Shown here: piece by piece, positions 53,169-61,979 of the stretch
Layout: every line of letters begins with the position of its first letter
Position numbering within the stretch: the first letter of the stretch is position 1
Source of the DNA: Planomicrobium stackebrandtii
GTDB taxonomy: Bacteria > Bacillota > Bacilli > Bacillales_A > Planococcaceae
Reading direction: 5' to 3'
Assembly: GCF_030814955.1 (NCBI RefSeq)
Contig: NZ_JAUSWB010000007.1
Location: 186,001-250,000 of the forward strand
DNA: 64,000 bases
The notes under the pieces: generated by a model
Told to the model about the DNA's origin: nothing
What the model saw: only the letters and a program-made list of their open reading frames with translations
Databases searched by the model: none
Position numbers and translations under genes: made by a program

Positions 53169-54026
53169 ATGTGTGCCCCGTTTTAGGCGGACCAGGGAAT
53201 CCTTGAGGATCCGCGATGCGGAATCGAGCGATACGCCCAATATTTCCTGGATCTCCTCCAGGTTTTTATGTTCAACCGAATAAAGATAATATACATAGGC
53301 AAAACGAATATCACCCGAACGCATCGGCATGCCGACAAAAGAGGAAAGCGCCTCTGTATAGTCGGACAGGGAGCCCATCTGGAACATGGTATACTCATTT
53401 TTCACTTTAGACGACAGCAAATAAGGTGTGCCTCGGAATACTGCACGCTCAATGCCATCCAGCATGACAGGAATCTCCTTATCCGTAAATTCGAGGATGC
53501 ACTGGTAGCCATCCTTCTTTTCAACGGCCAACTTCAATTTCCCTCCGCGGTCATCAAAATTGTCTATGTCAATGGTCGCCATATCACGCAAGCGAAGTCC
53601 GCGCAGGTATAGAATGTAGAGAATTTTAGCATTCAAGGATAATTGGTCGGCTTCAAGCACAGCGTCTTTCTTTGCCAGCAAGTCTTCATAATCCAAGTAA
53701 ATATCGGATGGCGTCAAGTCCAGTTTTTCGCTGAATTTAAACTTGGGCATGAAATCGTTTGGAATGCGCCCAATCTGCCACATATAGTCAAACCATCTTC
53801 TGATGTAAATCAGTTTTCGGTTGAGGGTGCTGTCTTTAATGCCGGATGCGTGCTGGTCCATCAGAAACTGTTGGATGTCGGAAGGCCGGATATCATGCGG
53901 CTCCACCGGTTTTTTATACGTATGCCTAAGAAAAGCGAAGAGCGAGCGGATCAATTGGACTTCATGGACAACGGTGTTAGGGCTAATGCCATTGTCGAGC
54001 CGAAATTTCTCATAACCATAAGGCAT
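53166..54026 (-). CDS. Tyrosine-recombinase-like protein lacking the catalytic tyrosine
   Basis: 286 residues. An N-terminal SAM-like core-binding domain (SPNTVVHEVQLIRSLFAFL, about 12-95) and a C-terminal integrase fold: box I LYLRGLRLRDMATIDIDNF keeps Arg, a beta-hairpin Lys is present, but box II reads GDIRFAYVYYLY, so the His before the Arg and the residue after it are changed, and the end reads LGVSLDSASRILKDSLV with no Tyr where the nucleophile should be. It is full length, with AGAGGTGA before the ATG. No att sites or mobile genes are near. It probably binds DNA without recombining it; inference. Confidence 0.75.
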   Translation of the reverse strand: MPYGYEKFRLDNGISPNTVVHEVQLIRSLFAFLRHTYKKPVEPHDIRPSDIQQFLMDQHASGIKDSTLNRKLIYIRRWFDYMWQIGRIPNDFMPKFKFSEKLDLTPSDIYLDYEDLLAKKDAVLEADQLSLNAKILYILYLRGLRLRDMATIDIDNFDDRGGKLKLAVEKKDGYQCILEFTDKEIPVMLDGIERAVFRGTPYLLSSKVKNEYTMFQMGSLSDYTEALSSFVGMPMRSGDIRFAYVYYLYSVEHKNLEEIQEILGVSLDSASRILKDSLVRLKRGTH

Positions 54027-54249
54027 TATACGTCACCTCTTCTTAAGGGATTTCCTACAATTATACCATTCATTCAAGAAAATAGAACGTGTTTTCCCTT
54101 ATGGAGAGCGGGTTAAGCCAGTCACTTTGGACGTATACTGCTGTGGAACCACTGAAGAAAAACAGATCCACTCCAATGTATATAATTCATGCAGATTAGG
54201 GTATGTTAATAAGGATAGGCAAACAGATGAAATGAAGGTGGAACCCATT

Positions 54250-54741
54250 ATGTTTAAAGAAGACAATGCAAAAATCAGAAACCAGATTCTTCAAGCAGTG
54301 GAGGGGATGACTGATGAAAAATTAAACCAAAAGCCGTCTGAAGAAGAATGGTCGGCTATTCAGATTTTGGACCATCTGCAATTAATGGAGAAAACGATTG
54401 CGAAAGGTGTTTCCCATGAGCTAACGAAAGAAACGAGCGAAAAAGCGCTGAAAAAGCCGATTGCGCTGACTGTCAGCCGGTCATTCAAAGTGGATGCGCC
54501 AAAGCACGTTATTCCGACAGATGAATTTGTCACACTCGAAGAAATGAAAGAACGCTTGAATGCTTCACACAATCTGCTGTACGAAGCATATGGCAAGGCA
54601 ACGCCTGAACAGCTGGAGCAAAAATCGATGGCCCATCCGGTATTTGGAAAAGTTCCGTTGATCCAATGGTTCCCATTTGTCGGCCTTCATGAAAAAAGGC
54701 ATTTCAAGCAATTGGAAAAAACCTTAAGCAAACTCGATTGA
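54250..54741 (+). CDS. DinB/YfiT-like family protein
   Basis: 163 residues, four-helix bundle of the DinB-like superfamily: MTDEKLNQKPSEEEWSAIQI, metal His in ILDHLQLMEK, and the C-terminal pair in GLHEKRHFKQLEK. Family members are metal-dependent enzymes such as thiol transferases; specific substrate unknown. ATG at 54250 has AAGGTGG nine bases upstream; the frame is open further up, but there is no site there. Confidence 0.82.
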   Translation: MFKEDNAKIRNQILQAVEGMTDEKLNQKPSEEEWSAIQILDHLQLMEKTIAKGVSHELTKETSEKALKKPIALTVSRSFKVDAPKHVIPTDEFVTLEEMKERLNASHNLLYEAYGKATPEQLEQKSMAHPVFGKVPLIQWFPFVGLHEKRHFKQLEKTLSKLD

Positions 54742-54793
54742 TTTCTATTATAGTCATTCGAAAAACTTATCACATTATATAATTTTAATGTAA

Positions 54794-54822
54794 TTTACTT
54801 ATGCTCCTGCTTTCGGTATGAT
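54794..54822 (+). promoter_or_regulatory. Sigma-A promoter for aconitase
   Basis: TTTACT (54794-54799), 17 bases, TATGAT (54817-54822). An AT-rich stretch with TTAT/ATAA motifs lies directly upstream (54767-54790), where CcpC sites are found in front of B. subtilis citB. That assignment is a guess. Confidence 0.6.
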
Positions 54823-54882
54823 GGAAGAGGAGAAAAGCGCTGTCACGAGCCTTTTCAGAAGATTCAAAGGAGGAACACACAC

Positions 54883-57597
54883 ATGGCAAAGAGCAGTTTG
54901 CACAACAGCCGCACTTCTTTTGAGCTAAATGGCAAAACGTATAACTACTATCGTTTAGCTGCATTAGAAGAAGCAGGGATCGCTAAAGTTTCACGCCTTC
55001 CTTATTCAGTAAAAGTTCTATTGGAATCTGTATTGCGTCAGCATGATGGATATGTCATCAAAGATGAGCACGTTGAAGAATTAGCAAAATGGGGCAAAGA
55101 TGCCAACAAAGAAGCAGAAGTTCCATTCAAGCCTTCACGTGTTATCCTTCAGGATTTCACCGGCGTACCAGTAGTCGTTGATTTGGCTGCACTTCGTTCA
55201 GCAATGGCTGAAATGGGTGGAGACCCGAACAAAATCAATCCTGAAATTCCAGTGGATCTTGTTATTGATCACTCGGTACAAGTTGATAACTACGGCACGG
55301 AAGATGCACTTCGCATCAACATGGAGCTTGAGTTTGACCGCAATGCGGAGCGTTACCAGTTCCTTAGCTGGGCTCAAAAAGCTTATGACAACTACCGTGC
55401 GGTTCCACCAGCAACTGGCATTGTTCACCAAGTTAACCTTGAGTATTTGGCAAACGTTGTCCATGCAGTTGAAAATGCTGATGGCACATTCGAAACTTTC
55501 CCTGATACATTGGTAGGAACAGATTCCCATACGACAATGATCAACGGAATCGGCGTTCTTGGATGGGGCGTTGGCGGTATTGAAGCTGAAGCCGGCATGC
55601 TTGGACAGCCTTCTTACTTCCCAATTCCGGAAGTTATCGGCGTTAAAATGACTGGCGAACTTCCAAACGGCGCTACTGCGACAGATTTGGCGTTGAAAGT
55701 CACTCAAACTTTGCGTAAAAAAGGCGTAGTAGGCAAATTTGTTGAGTTCTTTGGACCTGGTGTTACAACATTGCCGCTTGCTGACCGTGCAACAATTGCC
55801 AACATGGCTCCAGAATACGGCGCAACTTGCGGATTCTTCCCAGTTGACGAAGAAGCGCTTGACTATATGCGTTTGACTGCACGTGATGCAGATCAAATCG
55901 CTGTAACGAAAAAGTATTTGCAGGAGAACGACATGTTCTTCAAAGTTGAAAACGAAGATCCGATCTACACGGACCTTGTGGAAATCGATCTTTCTGAGAT
56001 TGAGCCAAACCTTGCAGGACCTAAACGTCCACAGGATTTGATTCCTTTGTCTCAAATGAAGCCTGAGTTCAACAAAGCTGTAACAGGCGAAGAAGGACCG
56101 CACGGCTTTGCACTTGATGCAGCTGAAATTGCGAAAACAGCAACAGTCAACTTCAAAAACGGCAAAACTGCTGAAATGAAGACTGGCGCACTTGCGATTG
56201 CAGCCATTACATCTTGTACCAACACTTCTAACCCATACGTAATGCTTGGTGCTGGACTAGTAGCGAAAAAAGCAGTTGAAAAAGGATTGACTCCACCTGC
56301 TTACGTGAAAACTTCATTGGCTCCAGGTTCAAAAGTTGTTACAGGCTACTTGAACGATTCAGGCTTGCTGGACTACATGAACCAAATCGGCTTTAACTTG
56401 GTCGGCTACGGCTGTACTACATGTATCGGTAACTCAGGTCCATTGCTTCCTGAAATTGAAGAAGCGATTTTGGACAACGATTTGCTGGTTTCATCTGTAT
56501 TGTCTGGTAACCGTAACTTCGAAGGACGCATCCATCCGCTTGTAAAAGCAAACTACTTGGCTTCTCCAATGCTGGTTGTTGCTTATGCACTTGCTGGAAC
56601 AGTGGATATCGACTTTGCAGTTGAACCGATTGGCACAGACAAAGAAGGCAAAGATGTATTCTTCAAAGATATCTGGCCATCAACTGAAGAAATCAAAAAA
56701 GTGGTTAAAGACACTGTTACTCCAGAATTGTTCCGTAAAGAGTACGAGCATGTATTCAATGAGAACGAAGCTTGGAATGCAATTGAAACAAACGACGATT
56801 CATTGTATGAGTTTGATGCGTCATCAACTTATATTCAAAACCCGCCGTTCTTTGAAGGTCTCTCAAAAGAACCGGCTCCGATCCAACCATTATCTGGCCT
56901 TCGTGTAGTTGCGAAATTCGCAGATTCTATCACGACCGACCACATTTCACCAGCTGGTGCGATCGGCAAAGATACGCCAGCAGGCCTATACCTTCGTGCA
57001 AACGGCGTCGAGCCGCGTAACTTTAACTCTTACGGATCTCGCCGCGGTAACCACGAAGTCATGATGCGCGGAACATTCGCCAACATTCGTATCCGTAACC
57101 AGGTAGCTCCAGGAACAACTGGCGGCTATACAACTTTCTGGCCAACAGGCGAAACAATGGCAATTTACGACGCAGCCATGAAGTATCAGGAACAGGGCAC
57201 AGGACTTGTGGTCTTGACTGGTAAAGATTACGGCATGGGCTCTTCACGTGACTGGGCAGCTAAAGGGACATTCCTTCTTGGCATCAAAACAGTCATCGCT
57301 GAAAGCTACGAACGTATTCACCGTTCAAACCTTGTAATGATGGGCGTTCTGCCATTGCAGTTTGTTAACGGCGAAAGCGCAGATTCACTTGGATTGACTG
57401 GACACGAAACCATCAGCGTTAACTTGTCTGATGACGTGAAACCACGCGACGTCCTGACTGTTACAGCTACTGCTGAAGACGGCAAAGTAACTGAGTTCAA
57501 AGTATTGGCACGTTTCGATTCCGAAGTGGAAGTGGATTATTTCCGCCACGGAGGCATCCTGCAAATGGTGCTCCGCAACAAGTTGCTAGAAGTATAA
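54883..57597 (+). CDS. acnA: Aconitate hydratase
   Basis: 904 residues, the usual AcnA/CitB length. Iron-sulfur cysteines in [17 protein letters not shown] and [14 protein letters not shown]; substrate motifs [18 protein letters not shown] and [10 protein letters not shown]; swivel domain at the C terminus. It isomerises citrate to isocitrate; iron-free CitB binds RNA. Succinyl-CoA from the MutAB route enters the same cycle. AAAGGAGG before the ATG. Confidence 0.97.
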   Translation: MAKSSLHNSRTSFELNGKTYNYYRLAALEEAGIAKVSRLPYSVKVLLESVLRQHDGYVIKDEHVEELAKWGKDANKEAEVPFKPSRVILQDFTGVPVVVDLAALRSAMAEMGGDPNKINPEIPVDLVIDHSVQVDNYGTEDALRINMELEFDRNAERYQFLSWAQKAYDNYRAVPPATGIVHQVNLEYLANVVHAVENADGTFETFPDTLVGTDSHTTMINGIGVLGWGVGGIEAEAGMLGQPSYFPIPEVIGVKMTGELPNGATATDLALKVTQTLRKKGVVGKFVEFFGPGVTTLPLADRATIANMAPEYGATCGFFPVDEEALDYMRLTARDADQIAVTKKYLQENDMFFKVENEDPIYTDLVEIDLSEIEPNLAGPKRPQDLIPLSQMKPEFNKAVTGEEGPHGFALDAAEIAKTATVNFKNGKTAEMKTGALAIAAITSCTNTSNPYVMLGAGLVAKKAVEKGLTPPAYVKTSLAPGSKVVTGYLNDSGLLDYMNQIGFNLVGYGCTTCIGNSGPLLPEIEEAILDNDLLVSSVLSGNRNFEGRIHPLVKANYLASPMLVVAYALAGTVDIDFAVEPIGTDKEGKDVFFKDIWPSTEEIKKVVKDTVTPELFRKEYEHVFNENEAWNAIETNDDSLYEFDASSTYIQNPPFFEGLSKEPAPIQPLSGLRVVAKFADSITTDHISPAGAIGKDTPAGLYLRANGVEPRNFNSYGSRRGNHEVMMRGTFANIRIRNQVAPGTTGGYTTFWPTGETMAIYDAAMKYQEQGTGLVVLTGKDYGMGSSRDWAAKGTFLLGIKTVIAESYERIHRSNLVMMGVLPLQFVNGESADSLGLTGHETISVNLSDDVKPRDVLTVTATAEDGKVTEFKVLARFDSEVEVDYFRHGGILQMVLRNKLLEV

Positions 57598-57609
57598 GAA
57601 CGATAAGAA

Positions 57610-57643
57610 AAAGGCTGCCGGGAAATTTCCCGGCAGCCTTTTC
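57610..57643 (+). terminator. Rho-independent terminator after acnA
   Basis: AAGGCTGCCGGGAAATTTCC continuing to CGGCAGCCTTTT is a perfect 15-bp stem. Confidence 0.88.
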
Positions 57644-57694
57644 TGTTATATAAAAAAGAAATTTCTTGTATACTGGTAAAGAGGTGAAATGGAC

Positions 57695-58135
57695 ATGTAC
57701 ATAAGCGAAAAAGAAATTGAAATCCGTTACGCGGAAACCGATCAGATGGGTGTCGTTTATCATGCCAATTACATCATTTGGCTGGAAATCGGGCGCACAA
57801 AACTGATTGAAGACTTGGGATTTACCTATGCCGGCATGGAAAAGGATGGTTATTTGTCTCCTGTAACCGATATTGCCATTCAATATAAAGCAGTTCTCCG
57901 GTACGGGCAAAAAGCTTTTGTCCGGACATGGGTGGAAGAGCATGGGCGTCTTCGGACCAAATATGGCTACGAAATCGTCCATGAAGACGGCACCATTGCT
58001 GCAACCGCGATTTCTGAACATGTTGTTGTGAAAAAAGATACGTTCCGTCCGGTCTCCATCAAGAAAATCTATCCAGAATGGCATGAAAAATACGAAGAAA
58101 TCAAAAAGCAGGTCCCTGATGGCGTTCGGAATTAA
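57695..58135 (+). CDS. Hotdog-fold acyl-CoA thioesterase (YneP/YbgC-like)
   Basis: 146 residues: EIRYAETDQMGVVYHANYIIW is the hotdog signature with the catalytic Asp, followed by EIGRTKLIEDLG. Likely cleaves acyl-CoAs. ATG at 57695 preferred because GAGGTG is eight bases upstream; the ATG at 57689 is too close. Overlaps the next gene by 17 bases; both are yneP-yneQ of B. subtilis. Confidence 0.87.
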   Translation: MYISEKEIEIRYAETDQMGVVYHANYIIWLEIGRTKLIEDLGFTYAGMEKDGYLSPVTDIAIQYKAVLRYGQKAFVRTWVEEHGRLRTKYGYEIVHEDGTIAATAISEHVVVKKDTFRPVSIKKIYPEWHEKYEEIKKQVPDGVRN

Positions 58136-58427
58136 GCGAAATGAACTGGAGCGCTGGAAACAAGAGGTCGCTGAAGGACAGATTTCGTTTTTAACCCATT
58201 ACTGGGTGGATGACCGCTTCCCGGGCTGCAGCACTGTCACAAAAGTGGGCTGCTGCGACTTGGACAAGCTTGAATCTTGGGGCAGGCAGTACGGATTGCA
58301 GCGCGAATGGATGGATTTGCGGGGCAATTATCCGCATTATGATTTGTTTGGCGATCGCCAACAGTCAATTCTCCAGCGTGAAGGGCAATTGGAGCAACTG
58401 AATAAATTGCAAAATAAAAAAGCATGA
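58119..58427 (+). CDS. YneQ family protein of unknown function
   Basis: 102 residues: MAFGIKRNELERWKQEVAEG, FLTHYWVDDRFPGC, VTKVGCCDLDKLESWG, PHYDLFGDRQQSIL. Matches YneQ; no characterised activity. Starts inside yneP. Confidence 0.82.
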   Translation: MAFGIKRNELERWKQEVAEGQISFLTHYWVDDRFPGCSTVTKVGCCDLDKLESWGRQYGLQREWMDLRGNYPHYDLFGDRQQSILQREGQLEQLNKLQNKKA

Positions 58428-58446
58428 ATAGCTCATGCTTTTTATT
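58416..58446. terminator. Bidirectional terminator
   Basis: AAAAAGCATGA and TCATGCTTTTT around ATAGC; T runs on both strands. Shared by yneQ and the convergent yneR-like gene. Confidence 0.82.
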
Positions 58447-58732
58447 TTTCGTATGAATAATCAAGTTCATGTAAGTCATCGTTGACGCTAACCTGAAGAT
58501 TATGCCCATCAAAATACCAGACATCGCTTTGTTCAATAAAGTAGGTGACTTGGTCCTGTTCCAACTGGACAGCCATTTCGTGGGGCTGATCCTTGGTCAC
58601 ACCAAGTGAAAATCCAGGCTGCAGCTTGCTGGAACCGCCGTAGCGGACAAAAAAGCGAACAGCTTCACCTGGTGCCACTTCCATTTCTTTCTTAAACCAA
58701 TTGAGTGCGTCGTCACTGATGTTGATCTGCAT
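58442..58732 (-). CDS. HesB/IscA-like family protein (YneR)
   Basis: 96 residues: INISDDALNWFKKEMEV, AVRFFVRYGGSSKLQPGFSLG, and VWYFDGHNLQVSVNDDLHEL. The fold is that of A-type iron-sulfur carriers, but the three Cys ligands are missing, as in other YneR proteins. The ATG at 58732 is chosen because of GGAAGGA upstream and family length. Lies after plsY on the same strand. Confidence 0.82.
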   Translation of the reverse strand: MQINISDDALNWFKKEMEVAPGEAVRFFVRYGGSSKLQPGFSLGVTKDQPHEMAVQLEQDQVTYFIEQSDVWYFDGHNLQVSVNDDLHELDYSYEK

Positions 58733-58754
58733 ATCACACGTCCTTCCACTGGCA

Positions 58755-59345
58755 TTACCAGTTGATTTTAGGCTCTGTACCTGCTCGGATCCGTGCAATG
58801 TTGGCACGATGGCGGAAAATGATGAACAACGCCAAAATATAAATGACAATCATGAACAGGTAGTCTCCGGTGAAAATTGCGTAAATAGTGGTGTAAATGA
58901 TTGCCACAACGGACAAGATGATTGATGACAACGATACCATTTTAGTGATCTTCAATGCAATCAAGAGCACCACAACAGCCATTACAAACAGGGGCCATTG
59001 ATAGCCCAGCAGGATGCCGCCCGAAGTCGCGACGGCTTTTCCGCCTTTAAATTTGGCGAATACCGGATAAATATGTCCGATAACCGCGATCACGCCAAAC
59101 ACCAGCGGGTGGATATCGGTCGCAATGTAAAAGGGAATCAGCGTTGCAGCTGTTCCTTTCAAAATATCTAACAAAGTAACCGCAATGCCAGCTTTTTTGC
59201 CGAGCGTCCGGAATGTATTGGTAGCGCCGAGGTTTCCGCTTCCTTTTGTACGGATATCCGTGTTGTAAAATAGTTTCCCGACCCATAAGGCAGACGGAAT
59301 CGAGCCAAGCAGGTAAGCGAGTAGAATGGGAAGCAGTATAGTCAT
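58755..59345 (-). CDS. plsY: Acyl-phosphate:glycerol-3-phosphate acyltransferase PlsY
   Basis: 196 residues, five membrane helices. Conserved loops: GSIPSALWVGKL, KGSGNLGATNTFRTLGKKAG (motif 2) and FAKFKGGKAVATSGG (motif 3). It makes lysophosphatidic acid from acyl phosphate, the first step of phospholipid synthesis. AAAGGAGT before the ATG. Confidence 0.95.
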   Translation of the reverse strand: MTILLPILLAYLLGSIPSALWVGKLFYNTDIRTKGSGNLGATNTFRTLGKKAGIAVTLLDILKGTAATLIPFYIATDIHPLVFGVIAVIGHIYPVFAKFKGGKAVATSGGILLGYQWPLFVMAVVVLLIALKITKMVSLSSIILSVVAIIYTTIYAIFTGDYLFMIVIYILALFIIFRHRANIARIRAGTEPKINW

Positions 59346-59481
59346 TATGGACTCCTTTAAAACAACCTTATTTTGTAGTTTCAGTTTACCATGTCTGAAG
59401 TTCTTTGGACAATAGGCGCCAGATTATTCAACAGGCAGGACAGAATCGTGTATGATAGAATAAAAAGGACAGGTGATCTTC

Positions 59482-59889
59482 TTGAACAATCCAAGCCGCG
59501 AAAAGATTAAAAACGTACTCGATCACGCGAAAACCATAGCTGTAGTTGGCCTTAGCCCAAACCCGAGCCGTACTTCCTATATGGTATCCGAAGCTATGCA
59601 ACGGGCCGGCTACCGCATCATCCCGGTCAATCCACAGACGGATGCCGTGCTGGGTGAAAAAAGTTATGCTTCTTTGAGTGACATACCAGAAAAAGTGGAC
59701 ATTGTGAACGTTTTCCGGCGAAGTGAGTTTTTAGAGGATATCGCTGATGAGTTCGTGAAAATCGATTGTCCGGTATTTTGGACACAATTAAATGTAGTTG
59801 ATGAGAACGTATTTAATCGGTTGGCTGATGCAGGGTATACAGTCATAATGGACCGTTGCATCAAAGTGGAACACGCCATCCTGAAATAA
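59482..59889 (+). CDS. CoA-binding domain protein (YneT-like)
   Basis: 135 residues: KTIAVVGLSPNPSRTSYMVSEAMQ is the Rossmann CoA-binding start, then YRIIPVNPQTDAVLGEKSY, VFWTQLNVVDENV, and MDRCIKVEHAIL at the end. Role unknown. TTG start at 59482 with AGGTGA five bases upstream. Divergent from plsY, same position as yneT. Confidence 0.85.
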   Translation: MNNPSREKIKNVLDHAKTIAVVGLSPNPSRTSYMVSEAMQRAGYRIIPVNPQTDAVLGEKSYASLSDIPEKVDIVNVFRRSEFLEDIADEFVKIDCPVFWTQLNVVDENVFNRLADAGYTVIMDRCIKVEHAILK

Positions 59890-59899
59890 GGCATTACTG

Positions 59900-59927
59900 C
59901 TAAAGGGCGCCCAGCGCTCTTTTTCTA
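59900..59927 (+). terminator. Terminator after the CoA-binding protein gene
   Basis: AGGGCGC and GCGCTCT (one G-U) around CCA, followed by Ts. Confidence 0.6.
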
Positions 59928-59933
59928 TGAAGT

Positions 59934-59994
59934 TTGACAGAAGGCAAGGAAATAGAATACGATAAAGAGAGATCAATATGCGAACGAATGTTCG
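59934..59994 (+). promoter_or_regulatory. parEC promoter with a perfect LexA box
   Basis: TTGACA (59934-59939), 18 bases, TACGAT (59958-59963). CGAACGAATGTTCG (59981-59994) is a perfect palindromic SOS box placed just downstream of the start of transcription and upstream of the ribosome site. LexA should repress parEC in unstressed cells. Confidence 0.75.
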
Positions 59995-60008
59995 TTGGAG
60001 GGAATTAG

Positions 60009-61979
60009 ATGGCTAAAATTCAAAACACAGCATACAACGAAGAAGCGATCCAGGTACTCGAGGGCTTAGATGCTGTCAGAAAGCGGCCAGGAATGTATAT
60101 CGGCTCGACGGATACACGCGGACTTCACCATTTAGTCTATGAAATTGTCGACAACTCGGTCGATGAAGCGCTTGCAGGACACGGGGATAAAATCACCGTT
60201 ACCATCCATGAGGACAACAGCATCAGTGTCCGGGATTACGGACGCGGCATGCCAACAGGAATGCATCGCAGCGGCAAACCCACACCGGAAGTCATTTTGA
60301 CGGTTTTGCACGCCGGCGGAAAATTTGGCCAGGGCGGCTACAAGACGAGCGGCGGCCTTCACGGAGTCGGTGCGTCTGTTGTCAATGCGCTGTCCAAATT
60401 CCTGGAAGTGACTATTTACCGCGATGGCAAGAAATACCGCCAGCGCTTTGAAAACGGCGGCAAGCCGGTCACAACATTGGAAGAAATCGGCTCAACAAAA
60501 GAAACTGGCACATTGCTTCACTTTTTGCCGGACGAAACCATTTTTTCCGTATCCAAATACAATTACGAAACTCTTTCAGAGCGTCTGCGCGAATCAGCTT
60601 TCCTGTTAAAAGGACTGAAAATTGAGTTGTTTGACCAACGTACAGAAGCCAAGGATGTTTTTCATTACGAAACGGGAATTGAAGCCTTTGTTGCTTACCT
60701 CAATGAAGAAAAAGACGTGCTGCATCCCGTAGCTTATATCGAAGGCCAGCAGGACGAAATGGAGATCGAATTTTCGTTCCAGTTTAATGATGGCTATTCC
60801 GAGACGATTCTGTCATTTGTCAATAACGTCCGGACACGGGACGGCGGAACGCATGAAACTGGCGCTAAAGCTGCTATGACGCGGGTATTCAACGACTATG
60901 CGCGAAAAATCAACTTGCTGAAAGACAAAGACAAAAACCTGGAAGGCTCCGACATCCGCGAAGGTTTGGCGGCGATCGTGTCTGTCCGCATCCCGGAAGC
61001 GCTGCTGCAATTTGAAGGGCAGACCAAAAGCAAACTGGGAACAAGCGAAGCGCGAAGCATCGTGGACTCGGTCGTTTCCCAGAAGTTGATGTACTTCCTG
61101 GAAGAAAACGCAGATCTCAGCGCGTCCCTTGTGCGCAAAGCAATCCGGGCATCGCAAGCGCGATTGGCGGCCAGAAAAGCACGGGAAGATGCGCGAAACG
61201 GCAAAAAACGCAAAAAATCGGATGCCTTGCTGTCCGGTAAATTGACGCCTGCCCAATCACGCAACGCCTCTAAAAACGAACTGTATTTGGTTGAGGGAGA
61301 CTCGGCCGGCGGTTCGGCAAAACAAGGACGCGACCGGACTTTCCAGGCAATCCTGCCGCTGCGCGGGAAAGTCGTCAATACCGAAAAAGCGAAGCTTGAA
61401 GAAATTATGAAAAACGAAGAGATTTCGACCATTATCCATGCCATTGGCGGAGGCGTGTCGTCCGATTTTTCAATTGACGATATTGCCTACAACAAAATCA
61501 TCATCATGACCGATGCCGATACCGATGGCGCTCACATCCAGGTGCTGCTGCTGACATTCTTTTTCCGTTACATGAAGCCATTGATCGAAGCCGGCAAAGT
61601 GTTTATCGCATTGCCGCCGCTATACAAAGTATCCAAAGGCATCGGCAAAAAAGAAGTGATCGACTATGCGTGGACCGAAGCAGATTTGGATGCATCCATC
61701 AAAAAAGTCGGCAAAGGCTATATGCTCCAGCGCTATAAAGGGTTGGGTGAGATGAACGCAGACCAGTTATGGGAAACGACCATGAACCCGGAAACCCGTA
61801 CGTTGATTCGCGTGACCATTGAAGACAGTGCGCGTGCAGAACGCGGCATCACCACATTGATGGGCGATAAAGTGGAACCGAGACGCCGCTGGATTGAAAA
61901 TAATGTCGATTTCGGAATGGAAGACGACAGCAATATTCTTGAAAATGATTTGATTCACGCTGAGGAGGAACTCGTATGA
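60009..61979 (+). CDS. parE: DNA topoisomerase IV subunit B
   Basis: 656 residues. GHKL ATPase domain ([32 protein letters not shown]), transducer domain, and the TOPRIM with [14 protein letters not shown] and DADTDGAHI. With ParC it separates linked daughter chromosomes. TTGGAGG before the ATG. Its stop overlaps parC (ATGA). Confidence 0.96.
   Translation: MAKIQNTAYNEEAIQVLEGLDAVRKRPGMYIGSTDTRGLHHLVYEIVDNSVDEALAGHGDKITVTIHEDNSISVRDYGRGMPTGMHRSGKPTPEVILTVLHAGGKFGQGGYKTSGGLHGVGASVVNALSKFLEVTIYRDGKKYRQRFENGGKPVTTLEEIGSTKETGTLLHFLPDETIFSVSKYNYETLSERLRESAFLLKGLKIELFDQRTEAKDVFHYETGIEAFVAYLNEEKDVLHPVAYIEGQQDEMEIEFSFQFNDGYSETILSFVNNVRTRDGGTHETGAKAAMTRVFNDYARKINLLKDKDKNLEGSDIREGLAAIVSVRIPEALLQFEGQTKSKLGTSEARSIVDSVVSQKLMYFLEENADLSASLVRKAIRASQARLAARKAREDARNGKKRKKSDALLSGKLTPAQSRNASKNELYLVEGDSAGGSAKQGRDRTFQAILPLRGKVVNTEKAKLEEIMKNEEISTIIHAIGGGVSSDFSIDDIAYNKIIIMTDADTDGAHIQVLLLTFFFRYMKPLIEAGKVFIALPPLYKVSKGIGKKEVIDYAWTEADLDASIKKVGKGYMLQRYKGLGEMNADQLWETTMNPETRTLIRVTIEDSARAERGITTLMGDKVEPRRRWIENNVDFGMEDDSNILENDLIHAEEELV

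Noticed and set aside
54829..54850. cre-like TGACAGCGCTTTTC before acnA
   Set aside because: Three mismatches to the CcpA consensus; no better than chance in this composition.
55198..56103. 301-codon open frame on the minus strand within acnA
   Set aside because: Antisense shadow of a strongly biased gene; no ribosome site and a Cys/Phe-rich, unprotein-like sequence.
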